DNA from: Christensenella sp. UBA4263 | GTDB taxonomy: Bacteria > Bacillota > Clostridia > Christensenellales > Aristaeellaceae | Direction: 5' to 3' | Length of the DNA: 54,791 bases | NCBI GenBank assembly: GCA_002395225.1 | Contig: DGWH01000032.1 | Coordinates: forward strand, 1-54,791 | Part shown: piece by piece, positions 15,934 through 23,908 of the stretch | Layout: the number at the start of each line of letters is the position of its first letter | Position numbering within the stretch: position 1 is the first letter of the stretch | Notes under the pieces: model-generated | The model's input: only the letters and a program-made list of their open reading frames with translations | Database searches by the model: none | Told to the model about the DNA's origin: nothing | Made by a program: the position numbers and the translations under genes

Positions 15934-16692
15934 TCAGGCAATGCCGAGGCAGCGCATGAATATGGGAATCCGCTGTTCCCAGGATGCCTCTGAATGGGTC
16001 CCGTACGGTTCGATGCGAAACGTCAGATCCACGCCCAGATTGAGCAGAAGGGAAGCGGCCTCAAGGAGGGCTTCACGATTGTGCTCGTGATTGCCGAGTT
16101 CCTCGGACCCATAATCCATATAGATCTGGGTATGAGGCTGCGGAGAGGTCTTCCGAAGCATCTTCCGGACCTTTTTCGGATGTACCCAGAGACTGGGCGA
16201 AAGGCACAGTGCTTTTGAGAAAAACGCATTGTAAGCGGTAACGGCGTACAGGCTGATCAGACCGCCCATGGAAGAACCGCCGATATAGGTATGGTCCCGA
16301 TCGGGAATGGTCCGATAGCAGCTGTCGATTCTGGGCTTGAGTTCATCAAGGATAAACCGGATGGTCTTATCACCGCGCTTGTCGATGGTTCCGAGTTCTT
16401 CTTCTGTATAGGAAAAAGGGGAGTATTCACATAGACGGTCATTTCCGAAAGGACTGCTTTCAATCCCGACAAGAATGCATTCCGCACGGGATTCCTCCAT
16501 GAATCTTCCCAGGTTCCAGGATTTACCAAAACAGGCATCTTCATCAAAAAAGAGATTCTGGCCGTCAAAGAGGTAAAATACAGGGTAACACTTTTCCGGC
16601 TGCTCGTCATACCCGGACGGTTGACAGATATAGATGCGGCGGTTGAAATCGGGACGCAGACCGGAAACAGGCATATGCCACTGCTCGATCAT
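15934..16692 (-). CDS. Esterase-family hydrolase, enterochelin-esterase-like
   Basis: The 252-residue cytoplasmic protein has YPVFYLFDGQNLFFDE (about 37-52), the nucleophile motif YIGGSSMGGLISL (about 137) and a C-terminal GTHSEASW with the likely catalytic His. This is the PF00756 fold seen in Fes/IroE-like enzymes and carbohydrate esterases. It is the first gene of the leftward cluster and has its own consensus promoter about 80 bases upstream. Sequence similarity to the next gene is only at fold level, so they are not recent duplicates. The substrate is unknown. Confidence 0.86.
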   Translation of the reverse strand: MIEQWHMPVSGLRPDFNRRIYICQPSGYDEQPEKCYPVFYLFDGQNLFFDEDACFGKSWNLGRFMEESRAECILVGIESSPFGNDRLCEYSPFSYTEEELGTIDKRGDKTIRFILDELKPRIDSCYRTIPDRDHTYIGGSSMGGLISLYAVTAYNAFFSKALCLSPSLWVHPKKVRKMLRKTSPQPHTQIYMDYGSEELGNHEHNREALLEAASLLLNLGVDLTFRIEPYGTHSEASWEQRIPIFMRCLGIA

Positions 16693-16772
16693 CAGAAATA
16701 AAACTCCTACCTGTGAATAATTGTCAGATCCTGCCGAACGCTGTTAATTGTAACAGGATCAAGTGCCATGGT

Positions 16773-16801
16773 AGTATAGGTGAATATAGACAGCTTGTCA
16801 A
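16773..16801 (-). promoter_or_regulatory. Consensus promoter of the esterase/ATP-grasp cluster
   Basis: On the minus strand a perfect TTGACA (16796-16801), a 17-base spacer and TATACT (16773-16778), followed by a leader of about 75 bases. Confidence 0.8.
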
Positions 16802-16900
16802 TGCATAAATTCGATTTTCCGGACAGCGCCCCCTTGCCCTATTGCGGCAGGCAGCGTGACAGGGTCATTTTTCGGTCAAACCGGGCAGGCAGCCAACAGA

Positions 16901-16930
16901 GAAAACGGCAGAAAGATTGACTTTCTGCCG
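16901..16930 (-). terminator. Terminator of the MoxR-DUF58-transglutaminase operon
   Basis: Perfect 10-bp arms CGGCAGAAAG/CTTTCTGCCG with a 5-base loop are followed on the minus strand by TTTTC. It lies just after the stop codon of the transglutaminase gene. Confidence 0.85.
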
Positions 16931-16935
16931 CGGAT

Positions 16936-19227
16936 TTATGAAAGAGATTTCATGGGAAGGCCATGAAGGAGCCGGTCTTTGAGAAGACGCAGACGTGCCG
17001 GAATCGACATCTGTCCGGTCAGTGACCGATAAAATTCCTCTGCCTGCTCAAGCTCTTCAGGGGAAGGCTTGCGGGGACTGTAACCGGCATGACAGACGGA
17101 ATCACTGAACGCGTCTGTCCGGATGGGTTCGGGCAGCAGTCGGGGAATCCGTGCAAGGAAAGTGGCGGGTGCCTCGCCGCTGTCCGGATGAATGCGCATG
17201 CAGCGCAGAACCTGCAGAACTGCCGCGTAATAGACAAGCAGTGCATTCCGGCGCCCCTTTTGCCGCTGACAGAGATAGCCGGGCGTTGAGGTGTACAGCC
17301 GCAGGGCGGCAAGGGCAATCAGAAGCAAAAGAAGAAGGAAAAGAAGTAGGAAAAAGATCAGGCGGTCCCGGGGATTATCCTCATTCTCCGGATCCTCCGG
17401 CGGAACGGTGGGCGTCGGCTTCAGTGTAGGCGTGGGTGTCGGCGTCGGAGTGGGAGAAAGGGTCGGGGAGGGATCCTGGGAATTTGCCGGGGACGGAGAG
17501 GGGGTAGGTGTGGCGTCCGGCGGGAGAGAGGGAGAGGGTGACGGAGAAGGAGACGGAGATGGACTGGGTGAATTCTCGGGCAGGCCTGCACCGCTGTTGT
17601 CACTTCCGGAATTGGGGCCGGGAGTAGGATCGAAGGGAAGCCAGCCAAAGCCGGAAAAATAGATTTCACACCAGGCATGGGCATTTTCCTGTGTCACGAA
17701 GGCAATTCCGTCCTGACCGGGCCGTGCCGTATATCCCTCAATGTATCTGGCCGGCAGACCAATGATCCGGGCCATGATGGCAAGGCTGCTGGCAAAAGAG
17801 GTACAGTAGCCGCGTTTTTCCGTAAGCAGAAACCAGGAAACGAAATCCCGCGAGGCGGGCGGTTCCCCCTGATCCAGCGTGTATTGGTAGTGTGTGGAAA
17901 GGTAAGTGGAAAGGGCCAGAGCCCGGTCGAAATCCGTCCGGGCATTTGACGTGATCTCACCCGCCAGCCGGTACACGTCCTCCTCCACGATTTCAGGAAC
18001 GGAAAGATACTGTTCCCGAATGGTTTCCTCCAGCCAGGAATCAGAGGAGGCGGCGGCATCAAGGACGAGATCACGAATGCCTTCCGTCTGCGCCGTCAGC
18101 CGGATCCCGTTAAAATCATACAGGGTATCGGCGGTCAGGGAATCGGTGGCAAACAGCTCGCTTGCCGGGGAAAAATAGGGAACAATTCCCTGACCGCTGA
18201 GGCTGCTGAACCGCTGGGTGACAAAAAGCGTGCTGGAACTGTCCGATTCCATGTACACGCGGATGGATTCCTCCGCGGGGAAACGGGAGGAAATGGATTT
18301 CGCCGGACGGTTGGAATCGAACAGATTCCGCCGCAGGGTGATGAACCTTGGATCGATAAACAGGTAACGGCGCCCGCCGATGGTATCCTGCCAGGAAAAA
18401 CCATCATACTCGTTGAGTGCGGTGCCTCTCAGCAGAACGGGTCCGCTGGCAAAAACCTGCATGACTTTCGAATCGGAGGGAGATACCCTGCCGCCGAGGC
18501 GGTTGGCTCCGTAGGGCTGCCAGCCGGTGCTGAACAGGGAAAAGGTTGTTCTGGCATCGGTAAAGAACAGATAATCATCGATGGCCTTGCGGACATTGCC
18601 GGCGACCGATTCCAAAGCGGAATTGCCTGCAGGGAGCAGGGGCATAAGGAACATAGCCAGCGCGATGGCCGCTGCGGCAGAGAGGATGGAGGCAAGATAC
18701 CGTGTGCTGCTTTCACGGAAAGAGAGCAGGATGGCGAGAATGCAGGGCAGAAGCCATAACGGACTGATGCCGCTCTTTCCCATGGCAATGGGGATGAAAA
18801 TGAGCAGGGAAAGAGGCAGGATGGAGAGGTAGGGCTCCTCTCCGGCAGCAACGGCGCATGCGACGGTGGAAAGGAACAGTGTCAGCAGAATGGTCAGCGG
18901 ATAGGACCAGGCTGAAAGCGGCGCCGGTGATCCGTTCAGGGTCAGAATCAGCGCGTTCCAGAAAGGAATGGCATCCCCTCTGTGAATGAACAGGATATAG
19001 GCCGAAAGACCGAGAATCAACGGATAGGGGAGCAGTTTGAGGTGCCGGATTCCCCGGGAGAGAAAGAACAGAATGGAAACCCCCAGAGAAATTCCCAGCA
19101 CCAGCAACGGCCGGGGGGTCAGCCCGAGAATCAGATGGAGCGGACAGGCCAGCCCGAAACTGAGGCACAGCGAGAGCAGAAGGGCATAGAAAGAATGCTT
19201 TCGAAACTGAAATACAGAACCATTCAT
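16936..19227 (-). CDS. Membrane transglutaminase-like protein (TgpA-type)
   Basis: The 763-residue protein has an N-terminal block of about six to seven membrane helices (10-205), an extracytoplasmic region, and a transglutaminase core around residues 430-530 with the papain-like triad: Cys in KRGYCTSFASSLA, His in ENAHAWCEIYF and Asp in PFDPTPG. A Ser/Pro/Thr-rich linker (about 545-620, SP and TP repeats) leads to another membrane helix (about 630-650) and a cytoplasmic C-terminal domain. The architecture matches TgpA/DUF3488 proteins, nearly always encoded with DUF58 and MoxR genes as here. The start overlaps the DUF58 stop by one base. It probably acts on surface proteins or peptidoglycan-linked substrates; exact activity unknown. 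Confidence 0.92.
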   Translation of the reverse strand: MNGSVFQFRKHSFYALLLSLCLSFGLACPLHLILGLTPRPLLVLGISLGVSILFFLSRGIRHLKLLPYPLILGLSAYILFIHRGDAIPFWNALILTLNGSPAPLSAWSYPLTILLTLFLSTVACAVAAGEEPYLSILPLSLLIFIPIAMGKSGISPLWLLPCILAILLSFRESSTRYLASILSAAAAIALAMFLMPLLPAGNSALESVAGNVRKAIDDYLFFTDARTTFSLFSTGWQPYGANRLGGRVSPSDSKVMQVFASGPVLLRGTALNEYDGFSWQDTIGGRRYLFIDPRFITLRRNLFDSNRPAKSISSRFPAEESIRVYMESDSSSTLFVTQRFSSLSGQGIVPYFSPASELFATDSLTADTLYDFNGIRLTAQTEGIRDLVLDAAASSDSWLEETIREQYLSVPEIVEEDVYRLAGEITSNARTDFDRALALSTYLSTHYQYTLDQGEPPASRDFVSWFLLTEKRGYCTSFASSLAIMARIIGLPARYIEGYTARPGQDGIAFVTQENAHAWCEIYFSGFGWLPFDPTPGPNSGSDNSGAGLPENSPSPSPSPSPSPSPSLPPDATPTPSPSPANSQDPSPTLSPTPTPTPTPTLKPTPTVPPEDPENEDNPRDRLIFFLLLFLLLLLLIALAALRLYTSTPGYLCQRQKGRRNALLVYYAAVLQVLRCMRIHPDSGEAPATFLARIPRLLPEPIRTDAFSDSVCHAGYSPRKPSPEELEQAEEFYRSLTGQMSIPARLRLLKDRLLHGLPMKSLS

Positions 19228-20366
19228 TATGATATCGACACCTGAAATGTTTCAATATTGGCGGCAACAAGCATTTGAAGCAGTTTCATTTCGTTTTTGG
19301 GGATTTCCTCACGGCAGGCAAGGGTAAAGCGGATGCCTGTGCCAAACAGGGACAGGCGGATAACTGCCTCGGTAATATGCGGTGTAATGACGGGGGAAAA
19401 GATCAGGAGCGTGCCGGAGCGCTGCAGCCGCGGAGCGGCCAGTTCAAGGGTCTCGGGAAAGAGATCCTGGGCCGTGAATTCAAGCTGGGCGAGCATTCGC
19501 TGAATGCTGTCAAAGGCCCGCATGCTTTCGCCCCGAATTTCGCCGCCGGTTCGGGTAATGGGAATACAGACCGGCCGGTTTTCACTCAGCAGGTGTGATA
19601 CTGTTCCGGCACAGCTTTCCGTGAGGGCGTCTATGACAAAGGCGGAGCGCAGATTTTCCGGATCAATGCCGCCCGTGTTAAGGAGAATCAGGGTATCCGG
19701 CCGGTTCTGCTGTTCATACGTTCGCACCAGCAGCGTGCGCCGGCTGGCAGAGAGCTTCCAGTGAACACGCTTGAGCTCATCTCCCTCTACCCAGCCGCGG
19801 ATGCTGTCCGGCGTGGTATAGTCCGTGGTCGCATAGGCCGAAGCGGGTCCCTCTTCGCTGCCCGGCTTGATGGGGACGGGCGAGACGGCGGCAGCCTGGG
19901 GGAGGATGCGAATCTTTTCCTGTCCCTTCACATGGCGGCTGAACCGGAACATCCCCAGACTGTCGTGCAGTGTAATGGTCTGGATGCCGACGGAAAACTC
20001 GCCGACATGCGGACAGACAAATTCATTGGTGGCATCTGTATGACCAAAGGGCCGGGGGTGGATCAGGTAGGCGGAATGACGGCCGGAGGGCAGCTGGACA
20101 TCCATGACCAGCGGGGCCAGAGGCAGAAGAGAGAGCATGAAAAAGCGGGTATTGAGCTGGCACGTGTTCTGCCTCAGCACCTCCTGAGGGGAAATCTGCT
20201 GGGTAACCCGAAGGGAAAGGGCAGATATCAGGATGCTGAGAAACATCAGACTCAGGGCAGAGGCTGCAATTCCCCCGGTTAGCATGCAGGCGCTGTTTCC
20301 GGTAGAGAGGCCGATCAGAATCAGCGTCGCTCCGACCATGAGCGTCAGAAAGCCACGAACGGTCAT
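19227..20366 (-). CDS. DUF58-family protein
   Basis: The ATG at 20366 overlaps the stop codon of the MoxR gene (ATGA), giving 379 residues. Two membrane helices (about 5-45) are followed by a cytoplasmic region with the DUF58 signature GDELKRVHWKLSASRRTLLVR (about 220-240), preceded by an RGWVEGD turn, and a C-terminal von Willebrand A-like fold (RPDTLILLNTGG). DUF58 proteins are the standard partner of MoxR ATPases, thought to assemble or activate membrane complexes. It sits between moxR and the transglutaminase gene in one tightly coupled operon. Confidence 0.9.
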   Translation of the reverse strand: MTVRGFLTLMVGATLILIGLSTGNSACMLTGGIAASALSLMFLSILISALSLRVTQQISPQEVLRQNTCQLNTRFFMLSLLPLAPLVMDVQLPSGRHSAYLIHPRPFGHTDATNEFVCPHVGEFSVGIQTITLHDSLGMFRFSRHVKGQEKIRILPQAAAVSPVPIKPGSEEGPASAYATTDYTTPDSIRGWVEGDELKRVHWKLSASRRTLLVRTYEQQNRPDTLILLNTGGIDPENLRSAFVIDALTESCAGTVSHLLSENRPVCIPITRTGGEIRGESMRAFDSIQRMLAQLEFTAQDLFPETLELAAPRLQRSGTLLIFSPVITPHITEAVIRLSLFGTGIRFTLACREEIPKNEMKLLQMLVAANIETFQVSIS

Positions 20367-21316
20367 CGCATTTTTACCGGAATGCGCACCTGTTTCATAA
20401 TGCCGGCCAGGATCTGTTCGGAGGTCAGGTTTGCCATCCGCGCCTCTGCGGAGGGAACCAGCCGGTGGGCCAGAACATGCATGTAAAGGTGCTGAACATC
20501 CTCCGGAATGATATAGTCCCGTCCGGAGAGCAGGGCATTGGCCTGGGCGGCATGGCAAAGGGCAATTGCCGCCCGGGTGCTGGCGCCAAGGGTCAGGGTG
20601 CTGACCTTGCGGGTGGCGGCGCAGAGTGAAACGATGTACGCGCGCACCTCCCGGGAACAGTAAATCGTCTTGACCTGCTGCTGCAGGTTGATGATGTCCT
20701 GGGCGGTGCAGACCGGCGCTACCTGATGCATGGGCTGCGTGGGCATGCTGTAACGTTCCAGAATATCCGCCTCATCCGCCTCGCTGGGGTACCCGATGGA
20801 AATGCGCATCAGGAAGCGGTCCATCTGTGCCTCCGGCAGCGGGTAGGTGCCGACGAAATCTACCGGGTTCTGCGTCGCCATGACCATGAAGGGCCGTTCC
20901 ATCCGATGGGTTACCCCATCGACGGTGACCTGATGCTCCTCCATGACCTCAAGGAGGGCGGACTGCGTCTTGGGAGAGGTCCGGTTGATTTCATCCGCCA
21001 GGACAATCTGACTCATGACGGCACCGGGGCGGTACTGCATCTCTCCGTTCAGGTTGGGCATGGTAAATCCGGTAATGTCGGAGGGGGTAATGTCCGGGGT
21101 AAACTGAATGCGCCTGAAGGTACAGGAAAGGGACCTGGCAAGCGCGGAGGCCAGGGTGGTTTTTCCGACCCCGGGGACATCCTCAATCAGCAGATGGCCC
21201 TCGCAGAGCAAGGTGGTGAGCATGAGTTCGACCACGTCGTCTTTTCCAACGACGGCCTGGGCAATATTCTGCTTTAAAGCGGTCACAATCGGGCTGATTT
21301 CAGCCAACTGAATCAC
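20363..21316 (-). CDS. MoxR-family AAA+ ATPase
   Basis: The 317-residue protein has Walker A EDVPGVGKTTLASALA (about 42-57), Walker B IVLADEINR (about 107-115), sensor 1 MATQNPVDFVGTYPLPEAQ (about 150) and the arginine-finger region MDRFLMR. MoxR ATPases work as chaperones that mature partner proteins together with DUF58 or VWA subunits. It is the first gene of a three-gene leftward operon with start-stop overlaps, driven by the promoter at 21352-21380. Confidence 0.95.
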   Translation of the reverse strand: MIQLAEISPIVTALKQNIAQAVVGKDDVVELMLTTLLCEGHLLIEDVPGVGKTTLASALARSLSCTFRRIQFTPDITPSDITGFTMPNLNGEMQYRPGAVMSQIVLADEINRTSPKTQSALLEVMEEHQVTVDGVTHRMERPFMVMATQNPVDFVGTYPLPEAQMDRFLMRISIGYPSEADEADILERYSMPTQPMHQVAPVCTAQDIINLQQQVKTIYCSREVRAYIVSLCAATRKVSTLTLGASTRAAIALCHAAQANALLSGRDYIIPEDVQHLYMHVLAHRLVPSAEARMANLTSEQILAGIMKQVRIPVKMR

Positions 21317-21351
21317 CTCAATAACTAAAGTGGGAACTGAATCCGACGTGT

Positions 21352-21380
21352 ATTATAAAAGAAAACAGAAGCTTTGGCAA
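21352..21380 (-). promoter_or_regulatory. Promoter of the MoxR operon
   Basis: Minus-strand TTGCCA (21375-21380), 17-base spacer, TATAAT (21352-21357). Confidence 0.75.
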
Positions 21381-21418
21381 GAAACAGGAAAGGGGTCCGG
21401 TTCAGTGCGGCTGCCGCC

Positions 21419-21449
21419 AAAACAAAAACAGCCGTCCACAGGACGGCTG
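21419..21449 (-). terminator. Terminator of the aquaporin gene
   Basis: Perfect 9-bp arms CAGCCGTCC/GGACGGCTG (21429-21449) with a 3-base loop are followed on the minus strand by TTTTTGTTTTG. Confidence 0.88.
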
Positions 21450-21463
21450 AGAGCAGGTACGGA

Positions 21464-22150
21464 TTAGTCTTCGAGTGCCTTATAGGCCAGGGCCGCCAGA
21501 GCGGCGCCGACCAGAGGTCCGACGATGAAGACCCACAGGGAGGCAAGCGGTGCGGCATTTCCGTTAATGGCCGCCACAATGGCAGGGCCGACGCTGCGGG
21601 CGGGGTTTACGCTGGTGCCGGTCAGGCCGATTCCCAGAATATGCACCAGAACAAGAGACAGGCCGATCACCAGACCGCCGAAGGAGCCGTGGTTCGCCTT
21701 CTTGGAGGTGACGCCCATGATGGCCATGACAAAGATAAAGGTCAGCACGATTTCAACCAGGAGACCGGCAACAACGCTGCCGTTCACACCGGCAAGGCCG
21801 TTTGCGCCAAATCCGCCGGTGGCATCCGTGACATGTCCGGCACCAAAGATGCCAGCCAGCACGAAAGAGCCGCAGAGCGCGCCCACACACTGGGAAACAC
21901 AGTAGGAAATGAATTCACTGACGGTGATGTCACCGCGAAGCAGGAAGGCCAGGGAAACGGCCGGATTGATATGGCATCCGGAGATGTTTCCGATGGAGTA
22001 GGCCATGGCCACGATGGTCAGACCGAAGGCCAGAGCAGTGAGCAGGTATCCGCTGCCGCTTGCGGCATCGCACCCGACGAGCATGGCAGTTCCGCAGCCG
22101 ACAATGACCAGAACAGCCGTGCCGATTGCCTCAGCAATGTTCTTTTTCAT
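21464..22150 (-). CDS. aqpZ: Aquaporin Z-like water channel
   Basis: The 228-residue MIP-family protein has six membrane helices and two half-helices carrying NPA boxes: SGCHINPAVSLAFL (about 58-71) and GTSVNPARSVGPAI (about 177-190). The small-residue TGTSVNPARS filter region is typical of water-selective AqpZ rather than of glycerol facilitators, which have a Gly-Phe/Asp-rich pattern. There are no glycerol genes nearby, which also argues for water. It is monocistronic, with a GGGGGA ribosome binding site and its own promoter and terminator. Confidence 0.93.
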   Translation of the reverse strand: MKKNIAEAIGTAVLVIVGCGTAMLVGCDAASGSGYLLTALAFGLTIVAMAYSIGNISGCHINPAVSLAFLLRGDITVSEFISYCVSQCVGALCGSFVLAGIFGAGHVTDATGGFGANGLAGVNGSVVAGLLVEIVLTFIFVMAIMGVTSKKANHGSFGGLVIGLSLVLVHILGIGLTGTSVNPARSVGPAIVAAINGNAAPLASLWVFIVGPLVGAALAALAYKALED

Positions 22151-22518
22151 AGGTAAAATCCCCCAACAAATATATTTCGGCTTTCGTTATGGATGGCCTT
22201 GCCCGTTTCAGATGGCGAAAACGTTTTCCGACCGGATAAAACAGCGGCCAAAAGACAACGAAAATCCATACCGTATTATATCACCGGCGAAAAAGGTGTT
22301 CAAGTGGGGCGGTTTCAGAAGGAGGCCGGCGGAATGCCGTTTGACAGGTGAAAACAGATTGAAACGCGCGTTCCTGCGGGGAGCCGGGGCCTGCGCTGAG
22401 GGATCTGCCTTCGATGCCGGTCTTTTTCCCGATGAACGGATGAAATCCGGCGGATATATTGAATCAGGTGGTGCTTTTTGATAAAATGACCAAAAAACGA
22501 GAACGGAGTATGGGTGCG
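22151..22518. other. Divergent intergenic region between aqpZ and birA
   Basis: No gene is seen. It contains the aquaporin promoter (22275-22303) and about 120 bases of aquaporin leader. For birA no clear -35/-10 pair was found; the upstream sequence towards 22480 is open to interpretation. Confidence 0.5.
22275..22303 (-). promoter_or_regulatory. Promoter of aqpZ
   Basis: Minus-strand TTGAAC (22298-22303), 17-base spacer and perfect TATAAT (22275-22280). Confidence 0.7.
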
Positions 22519-23481
22519 ATGGATGATATTCTGAAAGCGCTGCTGCCGGGGGAGATCGTCTCAGGGGCGAGGATTTCCAAAGCGCTTGGCATCACGAGAG
22601 CTGCCGTCTGGAAAAGGATTACCGCACTGAGGGAACGCGGTTTTGTCATAGATTCCCTGGATCGGCAGGGATACCTTCTTGTTCATGTGCCGGATGTCCT
22701 GATGTCCTCACTGATTACCTATGGACTTGAAACAAAGTGGGCCGGCAGTCAGGTATTCTGCTATGAGAGTGTGGATTCAACCAACCGGGTACTGAGAACG
22801 ATGGCGGCAGATGGAGCCGGCCATGGAACGCTGGTCGTGGCCAATGAGCAGACCGGCGGACGCGGCCGCAGAGGAAGAGGCTGGCTGACTCCCAAAGATA
22901 CCTCCATCGCCATGTCACTGCTCCTGCGGCCGGAGATCCCGCCGGCAAAGGTTGCCCTGCTCTCCCTGGCCGCATCTGTTGCCGTGGCAAAGGGAATCCG
23001 TCAGGTGACCGGTCTTGAGGCCGGAATCAAGTGGCCCAATGACATCGTCGTTAACGGGAAAAAAGTCTGCGGCATTCTGCTGGAAATGGATGCCGATGAG
23101 CAGAATGTGCATTATATCGTGGCGGGGGCAGGCATCAATGTCCATCTGATGGACATCCCCGAGGAAATCCGCGCAACGGCCACCTCTCTGGATCTGGAGT
23201 TGGGGCATCCCTGTTCACGGGTGGAGATTGTAAAGGCCGTCATGCGTGCCACAGAGGAAACGGAGAACCTCCTGCACGACGGATCATTCATGTCCGTTTA
23301 TGAGACACTTTCCGTGACACTGGGACACCCGGTCTCGGTACAGGCTGTGGGGGAAACCTTTACCGGCACGGCGGAGCAGATCCGGGAGGATGGCGTGCTG
23401 ATGGTCAGAACGGAATCCGGCTCAGTGCGCGAGGTCATGGCCGGGGATGTTTCGGTGCGGGGGCTGATGGGCTATGTCTGA
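22519..23481 (+). CDS. birA: Bifunctional biotin operon repressor / biotin-protein ligase BirA
   Basis: The start at 22519 (MDDILKAL, GGAG ten bases upstream) gives 320 residues and the usual BirA N terminus; an ATG at 22486 is the alternative. An N-terminal winged HTH (1-60: SGARISKALGITRAAVWKRI) precedes the ligase core: YESVDSTNRVL (about 80), NEQTGGRGRRGRGW (biotinyl-AMP loop, about 115), IKWPNDIVVNGKKVCGILLE (about 175) and AGINVHL, then a C-terminal SH3-like domain. It attaches biotin to carboxylases and can repress biotin genes. It overlaps acpS by eight bases. Confidence 0.93.
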   Translation: MDDILKALLPGEIVSGARISKALGITRAAVWKRITALRERGFVIDSLDRQGYLLVHVPDVLMSSLITYGLETKWAGSQVFCYESVDSTNRVLRTMAADGAGHGTLVVANEQTGGRGRRGRGWLTPKDTSIAMSLLLRPEIPPAKVALLSLAASVAVAKGIRQVTGLEAGIKWPNDIVVNGKKVCGILLEMDADEQNVHYIVAGAGINVHLMDIPEEIRATATSLDLELGHPCSRVEIVKAVMRATEETENLLHDGSFMSVYETLSVTLGHPVSVQAVGETFTGTAEQIREDGVLMVRTESGSVREVMAGDVSVRGLMGYV

Positions 23482-23866
23482 TACGGTCGGCATCGGTGTG
23501 GATCTGTGCCGGATCGACCGGATTGAAAAAGCCATTCAGAAAGACCATTTTAACCGGCGTGTATATACGGAACAGGAAATCGCCTATTTCAGCGGAAAAG
23601 GACGGCAGGCGGCGCAGAGCGCGGCCGCCATGTATGCGGCAAAGGAAGCGGTTTCAAAAGCGCTTGGAACCGGTTTTTCCGGGGGCGTCATGCCTGAGCA
23701 GATCGAGATCGTGCACCGCGAAAACGGCGCACCGGAGGTGATCCTCCATGGCGCGGCTGAGGCGGTGCTGAGACAGCTTTGCGGCGGAAAAATCCACCTC
23801 AGTCTCAGCCATGAGGACAATATGGCGGCAGCCTTTGCCGTGATTGACCGGGCCAATGATGCCTGA
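23474..23866 (+). CDS. acpS: Holo-[acyl-carrier-protein] synthase
   Basis: This 130-residue 4'-phosphopantetheinyl transferase has the family signatures GIGVDLCRIDRIE (about 6-18), a metal-binding Asp in GVDL, and AAKEAVSKALGTGF (about 54-67) with the second metal-binding Glu, then LSLSHEDNMAAAF near the end. It transfers phosphopantetheine from CoA to acyl carrier protein. The length is standard. Its start lies inside the birA end, so the two are translationally coupled, and nnrD/nnrE follows at 42 bases. Confidence 0.95.
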   Translation: MSDTVGIGVDLCRIDRIEKAIQKDHFNRRVYTEQEIAYFSGKGRQAAQSAAAMYAAKEAVSKALGTGFSGGVMPEQIEIVHRENGAPEVILHGAAEAVLRQLCGGKIHLSLSHEDNMAAAFAVIDRANDA

Positions 23867-23908
23867 CAGCCAGAAACAGATCATCCGGGATTTCCGGGAG
23901 GAGGAAAC

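Noticed and set aside
17291..17662. Gly/Val/Glu-rich open frame opposite the Ser/Pro linker of the transglutaminase-like protein
   Set aside because: It is the mirror of the SP/TP-repeat linker, not a gene.
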